5,190 bases of DNA from Chloroflexota bacterium. GTDB lineage: Bacteria > Chloroflexota > Dormibacteria > CF-121. Location of the stretch: positions 1 to 5,190 of the forward strand of contig VBGO01000191.1 in NCBI GenBank assembly GCA_005882525.1, written 5' to 3'. Below the pieces are notes generated by a model, which worked only from the letters and a program-made list of their open reading frames with translations, was not told the origin of the DNA and did not search any database. Shown here piece after piece: positions 1 through 5,190 of this stretch (position 1 is the stretch's first letter; every line of letters starts with the position of its first letter). The position numbers and the translations under genes were made by a program.

Positions 1-1
1 C

Positions 2-877
2 TCATACCGAAGCTACTACACTCACGCGGATTCCGACCACCACTCATGGCTCCGTCGCTTCCATGACAACATTCTGGCCGTTCACGCGACCTCCCGATAT
101 GGTTATAGGCTACACCCCTCTCCCCCCAAAAGGACCCTTTTGCGAATGGCAGCAGTCCTCTATCCGGGGGGACCTCAGGAAATGGGCCGGTCCGTGATGT
201 ACCTTCGTGCCCCGACCAGGTCATCATTGCTGGTGGACGTCGGATGTGGGAACGGTGAGTTTCTTTTCCGCATGATGACGCTGGGTTGGCAGGTCATGGG
301 AATGGACACCGATCCCTCGGCGGTGCTTCAGGCGCAGCGAAAGGGCGTCGCAGCACGAGTCGGTGATCTCGCTTCCTGCAAACTCCCGGACGCGTATGCA
401 GACGCGATCACGATGAGCCATGTGATCGAGCATGTGTCGGACCCATTTTCCCTGCTGCGCGAATGTCTCCGTGTACTGAAGCCAGGCGGCACACTGTCCT
501 TGGTCACGCCCAACGCCGCCAGCCTTGCGGCGCGGATCTTCGGGGCGTCATGGTTTGCGCTGGACGTGCCGCGGCATTTGATGCTATTTCGAATAGCAAC
601 CCTCCGTTCCACGGCCACCGCCGCCGGCTTTGCAGTCGAGACACTCACAAGCTCGGTCACCGGTGCGCGCAGCGTCTGGACTCAAAGTCTGCGCCTTCGG
701 CGCCGCCACTATCTGGGGCCGATGGGACGATCAACACTTGCCTCCTTTGCGGGAGGACTACCCTTTCAGCTGCTTGAGCGGATTCTCGTGGCGAGTGGCC
801 GCGAACTTGGTGAGGAGTTGATCCTCCAGGCGCGTCGTCCGGGCCCTACCGATGAACTCGAAGGGCCTGTCAACTGA
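2..877 (+). CDS. Class I SAM-dependent methyltransferase, 5' partial
   Basis: Probably transfers a methyl group from S-adenosylmethionine to a sugar or glycan intermediate in the cytoplasm; the acceptor is not deducible. The frame is open from base 2 to the TGA at 875-877 (291 visible residues), so the start lies left of the window. A TTG at 140 and ATG at 146 are possible internal starts, but the upstream codons encode YRSYYTH and later RYGYRLHP, which resemble the usual N-terminal lead-in of this family, so I treat them as coding. SAM-binding motif I is DVGCGNGEF (nt 236-262). An acidic residue follows in GMDTD, then GDL, SHVIEHVSDP (nt 416-445), VLKPGG and TPN (nt 506-514). FGASWFALDVPRHLMLF is a family signature after the Rossmann core. 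It is the only + strand gene and converges on the flippase gene, overlapping its 3' end by eight bases. The methyltransferase call is firm; the substrate is unknown. Confidence 0.9.
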   Translation, partial: SYRSYYTHADSDHHSWLRRFHDNILAVHATSRYGYRLHPSPPKRTLLRMAAVLYPGGPQEMGRSVMYLRAPTRSSLLVDVGCGNGEFLFRMMTLGWQVMGMDTDPSAVLQAQRKGVAARVGDLASCKLPDAYADAITMSHVIEHVSDPFSLLRECLRVLKPGGTLSLVTPNAASLAARIFGASWFALDVPRHLMLFRIATLRSTATAAGFAVETLTSSVTGARSVWTQSLRLRRRHYLGPMGRSTLASFAGGLPFQLLERILVASGRELGEELILQARRPGPTDELEGPVN

Positions 878-2141
878 TGGCGGGCGCTTTGTCCGGCAAA
901 GTCATTCCGGGGTCCGGGAGCCGATCACGCGTCCCGGAATAGACGTCTCTGATCGTTAGCGCGGCAAGGATAAAGAGGCTCACCACCAGGACAATCACAA
1001 CGGACAGGGGGCCATTGCCAAGAAGCCTGACAACCCCGACTCCGCACACAAAGGCTGCAAACGTGACGGCCATGTTCCGCGTATTGACGGCCTTGAGGTG
1101 GGCCGCATCGATTACGCTCTTCAAAACGTAGTAAATTCCCCATGGCACAATTCCGATTGCCAGGGCTCGAAACAGGGGGGTACCGGATTTGAAGGCGAGA
1201 CCCAGATACCCAATGATCAACCAGCCGGCGAACACTTCCAGTGCAACTGTGCCGACCACGAGACAAGCGAACGTGACCAACGTGATCTTCGTCACGGCCC
1301 GCCGGAGCTTGTCAAGCGATCCTGCCGCAACGTGAGCGGCAGCAATTGGGAGCAACAGAAAACTGACCGGAGCCAACGCTGATCCAGCCAGTCCAAAGAG
1401 GGATATCCCGAATGCAACAATCCCCGCAACGCCGATGTCGGTGATATGAGCCGTCAGGATGCCTGGTAGCGCGAATAGGAGGAGTTGGAGTAGATCGCCT
1501 GGGACTCTCGGTACGCCATACCTGGCAAGGTCTCGGGCTCGATCTACGATGTGGTCGCTCTTAAGCGGACTGACAATGAAAAATGCGCCGGACACGATGA
1601 TCCAACCGAGACCAATCGCGAGGAGGATGCCGACCACGGACCTCACCGTGTAAGCCGCAATGAGAGGCACAGCGGCCTGATTTATCAGCATGAGCAAGTT
1701 CGCTCTCCGAACGCTCAGGCGGCCCCGTAAGTCGCCATAGATTATTAGATGTAGGGCGATGCCCACTAGCATGACGGGCAGCGGCAGGATGAGAATCGCG
1801 TAGCTGCTCATGCCGAAGAACAAACTGGCGAAGAAAGATCGGAATCCGATTAGCACAAGGGTGAGGACAACAAGGTCGATCGCGACGATCAACACTCCGG
1901 AAAGAAGGTACGCTTCCGAGTGCCGACCGGCCTTGCCCCGTGAGTAAGCGACAAATCGCGCCAGCGCTACATCAGTATTTAAGACCGCCAATGGCGAAAG
2001 CAAGGCCAACGTTCTCCGAGATAAGGCGTACTCACCGAATCCGGTGGTTCCCAATTGGTGCGCGACCACACGAAAAACGAGTAGGTAGCTTAACGCGACG
2101 AGAACTTGAGTGGCGAATGTCTCAACGTATGCACGCTTCAT
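870..2141 (-). CDS. Wzx-like polysaccharide flippase (multi-spanning membrane protein)
   Basis: Probable inner-membrane flippase of the polysaccharide-transporter (MOP/Wzx-like) group, moving a lipid-linked glycan across the membrane. The chosen product is 423 residues, usual for this family, with about 12 hydrophobic segments (for example near residues 12-28, 79-98, 113-135, 168-190, 217-232, 236-275, 284-310, 357-375 and 379-397). Supporting motifs are an N-terminal HQLGTTGFGEYALSRR, resembling the LGxxxFGxY element after TM1, and YGVPRVPGDLLQLLLFALP at 208-226, a recognisable flippase element before the second half. I chose the ATG at 2141. The frame stays open to a start at 2336, but the extra 65 residues are Arg/Cys-rich, non-membrane and would overlap the upstream methyltransferase. 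No clear ribosome binding site precedes 2141; a TTG at 2180 is a weaker alternative. It is the last gene of the minus-strand operon. Which glycan it carries cannot be read. Confidence 0.85.
   Translation of the reverse strand: MKRAYVETFATQVLVALSYLLVFRVVAHQLGTTGFGEYALSRRTLALLSPLAVLNTDVALARFVAYSRGKAGRHSEAYLLSGVLIVAIDLVVLTLVLIGFRSFFASLFFGMSSYAILILPLPVMLVGIALHLIIYGDLRGRLSVRRANLLMLINQAAVPLIAAYTVRSVVGILLAIGLGWIIVSGAFFIVSPLKSDHIVDRARDLARYGVPRVPGDLLQLLLFALPGILTAHITDIGVAGIVAFGISLFGLAGSALAPVSFLLLPIAAAHVAAGSLDKLRRAVTKITLVTFACLVVGTVALEVFAGWLIIGYLGLAFKSGTPLFRALAIGIVPWGIYYVLKSVIDAAHLKAVNTRNMAVTFAAFVCGVGVVRLLGNGPLSVVIVLVVSLFILAALTIRDVYSGTRDRLPDPGMTLPDKAPAIS
886..902 (+). other. Short hairpin just after the + strand methyltransferase stop
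   Basis: CTTTG (887-891) and CAAAG (897-901) form a five-base-pair stem with loop TCCGG, extendable by one G-T pair. It starts nine to ten bases after the TGA. No poly-T follows, so I do not call it a terminator. It is also coding sequence for the last flippase residues. Confidence 0.2.
904..940. repeat. 8-base inverted repeat inside the flippase 3' end
   Basis: The arms ATTCCGGG (904-911) and CCCGGAAT (933-940) are perfect reverse complements with a 21-base loop. They begin 27 bases past the + strand methyltransferase stop, within flippase coding sequence. No T-tract follows on the + strand, so it could at most be a weak transcript-end or stability structure; chance is possible. Confidence 0.3.
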
Positions 2142-2214
2142 TTGCGAAACGCACCATTCACAGGCGGGCCCGCGGCCCAACGCGCGGTCTCTGAATGCGA
2201 ATCCGGGACAGCAC
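2142..2214 (-). other. 73-base gap between methyltransferase and flippase genes
   Basis: This is the only non-coding stretch in the window. It contains a perfect 10-base palindrome, GCGGGCCCGC (2164-2173), in a GC-rich patch. There is no T-tract on either strand, so it is not a convincing intrinsic terminator, and I see no good -35/-10 pair. It may be a simple operon spacer, or leader sequence affecting translation of the flippase, whose start lacks an obvious Shine-Dalgarno sequence. Confidence 0.5.
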
Positions 2215-2991
2215 TCATGTAAGGATCGGAGGCAACGATCCAATCGCGTACAAATTCTTGTAGCCCGCCGCGGCCGGAGCGGCGCGGTCAAGCTCCACGA
2301 GCTTTTCGAGTGGAGCCATGCCGTCCCGAATCTCACCCAGAATTGCCATTCGACGGTAGATCAAACGTTTAAGTATGGCCTTGCCCATCATGGATTTTGG
2401 GATCAAGCGCCAGCGCACCGCCAGCCGCCTGAGTAAGGTAACCGCGGCCGCTCGTTTCGATGCGTTGAAGCCGTGAAATCCTGCGTAGACCCGGACCCTG
2501 AACCCACAGCTTTCGAACCATCCAACAAGCTCCGGAACGTCCGGGTAATGCACGCTAAGCGGGCTGCGATTGAAGCCGGGCCGATTTCGGTTAGGAAGGC
2601 AGACGAGCAGCTTTCCGCCCGGTCGTAGCACCCGCCTGCATTCAGCAAAGGCTCGCTCCGGTTGGCTGAGGTAATAAACCATCTCGAGCATGAGCACAAC
2701 GTCAAATGACGACGATGAGAAGGGAAGTTCGTGGGCATCGAGACAAACTAGAGCCAGGCTGTCGAGGCGGTCGCGCGCGGCTTGGAGCAAAGTCAGGGTC
2801 CGGTCTCCCCCCACGACCTGCGACGCTCTCTGTTGGAGGTACGCGAGGCCCATCCCGCTCCCACAGCCAACCTCGAGGACGCGCTTGCCATCGGCCAGGT
2901 CCCCCGCAAGCTTGTAGCGAGCGTACGCCATCGCTACTTGCTCCGGAGAAGCAGCGAGGCCCCAGGTTTCAGTTACGGTCGTGAAGTCCAT
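2215..2991 (-). CDS. Class I SAM-dependent methyltransferase (Methyltransf_11-like)
   Basis: Cytoplasmic methyltransferase, probably methylating a sugar nucleotide, a lipid-linked glycan or another product of this cluster; the acceptor is unknown. From the ATG at 2991 it is 258 residues. Motif I is VLEVGCGSGMG (38-48), with the acidic ribose-binding residue in VVGGDRT (Asp63). LDAHELPFSSSSFDVV (84-99) is the usual motif II/III region, followed by LEMVYYLSQPERAF and VLRPGGKLLVCLPN (121-134). The C-terminal third is Arg/Lys-rich and lacks a known motif. A GTG three bases upstream (2994) is equally in frame. With the ATG, start and preceding stop share one base (TGATG); with the GTG the overlap is four bases. 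Either suggests translational coupling to the sugar transferase upstream. It shares only the general fold with the + strand methyltransferase and looks like a separate subfamily rather than a duplicate. Confidence 0.9.
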   Translation of the reverse strand: MDFTTVTETWGLAASPEQVAMAYARYKLAGDLADGKRVLEVGCGSGMGLAYLQQRASQVVGGDRTLTLLQAARDRLDSLALVCLDAHELPFSSSSFDVVLMLEMVYYLSQPERAFAECRRVLRPGGKLLVCLPNRNRPGFNRSPLSVHYPDVPELVGWFESCGFRVRVYAGFHGFNASKRAAAVTLLRRLAVRWRLIPKSMMGKAILKRLIYRRMAILGEIRDGMAPLEKLVELDRAAPAAAGYKNLYAIGSLPPILT

Positions 2992-3629
2992 CACGATGTG
3001 GGTTCAGCGGGCCGCTCTTGTATGGAGCGAATGGCCAGCCGCACGGTAGCCAACACGATGCGAACATCCTCGATGACGGAGCCGGTACGAACGTACGCGA
3101 GAGCGAGCCGCATCTTCTCCGGGCGGATGAGCTGTGCATACGCGAGATTGGGATCAGTATGCCCTTCGAGAATCTCACCCTCATTGTGGAACCGGAGCGA
3201 CGCCCAGTCCGTAATTCCAGGCTTTACGGTGAGCAACTGGCGTTCTTCCGGAGAGTAGAGCCGAACCTCCTCCAGAACCTGAGGACGGGGACCGACGATG
3301 CTCATATCGCCACGGAGCACATTGAAGAGTTGCGGCAACTCGTCGAGCTTGTACCGCCGAAGCGTTCTTCCAACTGCTGTCAGCCTCGGATCATCATTGG
3401 CGGTACTTGGCCCGCCGATGCGATCAGCGTCGATCACCATCGTCCGAAACTTGTACATCACGAATGGGCGTCCGCCGATGCCAACCCGGACGCCGCGATA
3501 CAAGACAGGCCCATCTCGACCGGAGGAGATACGCCAAGCGGCTCCAACCATCACCGGGGAAAGGACAATAAGGCCGAGACCTGCCAGAAATAGATCGAAG
3601 AGGCGCTTCGCAACCAGGGAGCGATTCAG
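2991..3629 (-). CDS. Undecaprenyl-phosphate sugar phosphate transferase (bacterial sugar transferase, PglC/WcaJ type)
   Basis: Transfers a sugar-1-phosphate from a nucleotide sugar to polyprenyl phosphate, the first membrane step of glycan assembly. The product is 212 residues if started at the CTG at 3629, the usual size of the minimal PglC-like form. The N-terminus reads KRLFDLFLAGLGLIVLSPVM (8-27), the classic amphipathic and re-entrant membrane helix. Next come GPVLYRGVRVG, YKFRTM (59-64), and DELPQLFNVLRGDMSIVGPR (96-115), which carries the catalytic Asp-Glu pair (96-97). KPGITDWASLRF (136-147) follows. The first ATG/GTG in frame (GTG 3554, ATG 3551) would delete most of the membrane helix. 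Between the upstream in-frame stop (3674-3672) and 3554 there is no ATG, GTG or TTG. The CTG at 3629 overlaps the TGA of the aminotransferase gene (CTGA), so coupled initiation there is my inference; CTG at 3617 or an indel are alternatives. The sugar specificity is unknown. Confidence 0.88.
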   Translation of the reverse strand: MNRSLVAKRLFDLFLAGLGLIVLSPVMVGAAWRISSGRDGPVLYRGVRVGIGGRPFVMYKFRTMVIDADRIGGPSTANDDPRLTAVGRTLRRYKLDELPQLFNVLRGDMSIVGPRPQVLEEVRLYSPEERQLLTVKPGITDWASLRFHNEGEILEGHTDPNLAYAQLIRPEKMRLALAYVRTGSVIEDVRIVLATVRLAIRSIQERPAEPTS

Positions 3630-4729
3630 GAGTAAAAGCGCCGAATGGTGTCCGCGACGAAGCGCACCTGCTCATCCTCGAGTTCGGTCGTAAGGGGGAG
3701 CGAGAGTGCGGACGCCGCGAGACGCTCCGTGTTGGGTAACCGAAACTTGGAGAGGCCAAGGGGCTGGTGGTGCATTGGCGTTGACCAGGGGGCCAGCGTC
3801 TCGATCCCGTTGGCCGTGAGATGCTTGATCAAGGCATCCCGCCCTTCAGCCTCCACGACATAATTCTGAAACACGTCGAAATGCGGTCCCGCGTCTGTTG
3901 GTGCGGGAGGCAGCCTGAGGTCTTTTACCCCGCTAAGGGCCTCATCGTACATGGCGGCCAGTTGGCGGCGACGGCGGATCCATCCATGCACGCACTTGAG
4001 CTTGAGGTCCAGAACGGCGGCCTGCAGATTGTCGAGTCGACAGTTGTAGCCCCAGCCGGACAGTTCAGTCTTCGATACTCGACCATGATCTCGGAGGCCA
4101 CGTAGGCGCTGCGCCAGCCCTCGGTCGCTGGTCACTACGGCACCGGCGTCGCCGTAGGCGCCTAACATCTTGGCCGGGTAGAAGGAAAAGCCGCCCGCAA
4201 GCCCCCATGCACCACCAGAGATGCCTAGAAATGATGCACCAAGGGCTTGTGCCGAGTCTTCGATGACCAGCAGCCCATGACTATTGGCGACCTCCATGAG
4301 CTGGTCCATACGGCAAAGCCGGCCGTTCAGGTGCACTGGCATGATCGCCTTCGTCCGGGACGTGACCGCGTTCTCGATATGGTCCACGCGCATGTTGTGA
4401 TCGTCTCCCACGTCAACGAGAACTACGCTCGCGCCGGCGTGGTGGATGGCCGCCATGGTTGCGACGAAGGTATGGGCGACCGTAATGACCTCATCGCCCG
4501 GCCCAATACCAGCCGCTTCCAGGATCAGGCGAAGACCATCCGTGCAGTTGCTGACACCGACGGCATCCCCGGTCCCAACAAAAGAAGCCAGATGTTGCTC
4601 GAAGTCAATCATCTGCTGGCGCATTATTAGATCTCCATTCGCGAGAACTTCTCGAATGGTGTCCATCAAGTCCCCCTCCATTCTCCGGAATGCTTTGGGA
4701 AAGTCGACGAACTTAACGGACCAATCCAT
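3626..4729 (-). CDS. DegT/DnrJ/EryC1/StrS-family PLP-dependent sugar aminotransferase
   Basis: Probably transfers an amino group (typically from glutamate) to a keto-sugar nucleotide in the cytoplasm, giving an amino sugar for the glycan. From the ATG at 4729 it has 367 residues, the normal family size. Key elements are GVSNCTDGLRL (58-68, PLP phosphate region), GPGDEVITVAHTFVAT (77-92) and PVHLNGRLCRMD (131-142). VIEDSAQALGA (155-165) holds Asp158 and Gln161 near the cofactor. FSFYPAKMLGAYGDAGAV (181-198) has the Schiff-base lysine at Lys187. GYNCRLDNLQAAVLDLKL (227-244) completes the signature. All expected catalytic residues are present. The frame is open upstream to 4936, but those 69 codons lie opposite the reading of the transketolase gene and show no family similarity. 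The start is preceded by a purine-rich GGAAAAGG. The gene overlaps the transketolase end by 17 bases and the sugar transferase start by four, so it sits inside one operon. The substrate is unknown. Confidence 0.95.
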   Translation of the reverse strand: MDWSVKFVDFPKAFRRMEGDLMDTIREVLANGDLIMRQQMIDFEQHLASFVGTGDAVGVSNCTDGLRLILEAAGIGPGDEVITVAHTFVATMAAIHHAGASVVLVDVGDDHNMRVDHIENAVTSRTKAIMPVHLNGRLCRMDQLMEVANSHGLLVIEDSAQALGASFLGISGGAWGLAGGFSFYPAKMLGAYGDAGAVVTSDRGLAQRLRGLRDHGRVSKTELSGWGYNCRLDNLQAAVLDLKLKCVHGWIRRRRQLAAMYDEALSGVKDLRLPPAPTDAGPHFDVFQNYVVEAEGRDALIKHLTANGIETLAPWSTPMHHQPLGLSKFRLPNTERLAASALSLPLTTELEDEQVRFVADTIRRFYS

Positions 4730-5190
4730 GCGCCTTTTCCAAGACCTCTTCGATTGAATGCAAGACGCCGTCAGAATCAAGTCCATGAACCGATCGAAGG
4801 TATGCCTGATCTCCAGCCCGCGAGTTAAAGACCGGGGGAAAGCCCAATCGCTGTAGAGGCGCTCGTTGCCCTTCCATGGTGGAGACGACCTCGGCGACTG
4901 CCGAGCCCAGCCCACCGACGATGCTGTGCTCTTCAAGCGTCACCAGGTAGCGCGTTTCGCGAGCGGCTGCCTCGATCGCTTCCACGTCAATTGGACTAAC
5001 GGTGTGCATGCTAAGGAGGCGGATACTGGCGCCGCGCTTACCAAGGCGCTCGCTGATCTCGACCGCCGTGGCGACCATGCTGCCGGTGGCAATCACGGTG
5101 ATATCGAAGCCTGCACCTAGCTGCAGCGCCTTGCCGATGCGAAATTCAGGGCTGCTCCTATGGAAGACGACCTCGCCGGTCTTGCCAAGC
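4713..5190 (-). CDS. Transketolase C-terminal subunit/domain, 5' partial
   Basis: Carries the C-terminal domain of a transketolase-type, thiamine-diphosphate-dependent enzyme that moves two-carbon ketol units between sugars. The frame is open from the right window edge to TAA at 4715-4713, giving 158 visible residues. The GTG at 5096 is an internal codon, because the upstream residues FRIGKALQLGAGFDITV match the usual segment before IATGSMV. Other signatures are IRLLSMHTVSPIDVEAIEAA and TLEEHSIVGGLGSAVAE (visible residues 84-100), typical of the transketolase C domain. The pyrimidine-binding domain should lie just outside the window. In surface-polysaccharide clusters transketolases are often split into N and C subunits; whether this one is split or full length cannot be told here. 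DXS and E1-beta proteins share the domain but fit less well. It is the most upstream visible operon gene, and overlaps the aminotransferase start by 17 bases. Confidence 0.88.
   Translation of the reverse strand, partial: LGKTGEVVFHRSSPEFRIGKALQLGAGFDITVIATGSMVATAVEISERLGKRGASIRLLSMHTVSPIDVEAIEAAARETRYLVTLEEHSIVGGLGSAVAEVVSTMEGQRAPLQRLGFPPVFNSRAGDQAYLRSVHGLDSDGVLHSIEEVLEKAHGLVR
4733..4740 (-). promoter_or_regulatory. Ribosome binding site of the aminotransferase gene
   Basis: The minus strand reads GGAAAAGG just before the ATG at 4729, with the leading GGA eight bases from the start. It lies inside the last codons of the transketolase gene and supports 4729 as the true start rather than the far upstream in-frame start at 4936. 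Confidence 0.55.

Noticed and set aside
691..703. GCGCC-TTC-GGCGC hairpin inside the left methyltransferase
   Set aside because: It is a five-base stem within coding sequence with no adjoining T-tract; common by chance in GC-rich genes.
941..948. AGACGTCT palindrome beside the inverted repeat
   Set aside because: It is eight bases inside coding sequence with no promoter nearby; likely chance.
2782..3258. Open + strand frame (158 codons) across the methyltransferase/sugar transferase junction
   Set aside because: It runs antisense to two conserved genes, has low-complexity Arg/Ser-rich composition and no family signature.
3018..3593. Long open + strand frame (191 codons) opposite the sugar transferase
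   Set aside because: It lies entirely antisense to a well-supported conserved gene, has no recognisable motif, and its length is expected from codon bias on the opposite strand.
3615..3645. Programmed -1 frameshift fusing aminotransferase and sugar transferase
   Set aside because: The sequence before the stop (CGC TTT TAC TCC TGA) has no canonical slippery heptamer, and I see no clear downstream structure; coupled re-initiation is simpler.
4730..4936. N-terminal extension of the aminotransferase to 4936
   Set aside because: These codons overlap the conserved transketolase C domain in another frame and resemble no aminotransferase N-terminus; family length and the ribosome binding site fit 4729.

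Overview
The window looks like part of a bacterial surface-polysaccharide (O-antigen, capsule or exopolysaccharide) gene cluster. It is densely packed: six protein genes cover all of it except a 73-base gap. By eye it is moderately GC-rich (high 50s percent), with no RNA genes, insertion sequences or CRISPR array. The gene set (a lipid-linked sugar phosphate transferase, a Wzx-like flippase, a sugar aminotransferase and two methyltransferases) is typical of undecaprenyl-phosphate-based glycan assembly. The sequence alone does not fix the phylum; a Gram-negative or environmental lineage is a guess.

Layout. On the + strand at the left edge lies a class I SAM-dependent methyltransferase (2-877). 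Its frame is open to the window edge, so its start lies outside. Converging on it from the right are five minus-strand genes that read as one operon, in transcription order: the C-terminal part of a transketolase subunit (right edge to 4713), a DegT/DnrJ/EryC1/StrS PLP aminotransferase (4729-3626), a PglC/WcaJ-type sugar phosphate transferase (3629-2991), a second class I methyltransferase (2991-2215) and a multi-spanning flippase-like membrane protein (2141-870). The first three junctions overlap by 17, 4 and 1 bases. The only gap is before the flippase. The convergent genes at 870-877 overlap tail to tail.

How the genes may work together. The transketolase and aminotransferase could build or modify an amino sugar. 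The phosphoglycosyl transferase would load a first sugar onto the polyprenyl phosphate carrier, the methyltransferases would decorate the sugar or glycan, and the flippase would export the lipid-linked product. No glycosyltransferase or polymerase is visible here, so the cluster must extend beyond the window.

Four points affect the annotation. The left methyltransferase does not start at the TTG/ATG near 140-146; conserved coding sequence continues upstream. The sugar transferase has no ATG, GTG or TTG able to give a complete protein, and its natural N-terminus seems to begin at a CTG overlapping the preceding stop. The aminotransferase starts at 4729 and the flippase most likely at 2141, both well inside longer open frames. 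I see no wholly new system; the most interesting points are the start-codon problem and the transketolase-aminotransferase-sugar transferase linkage.
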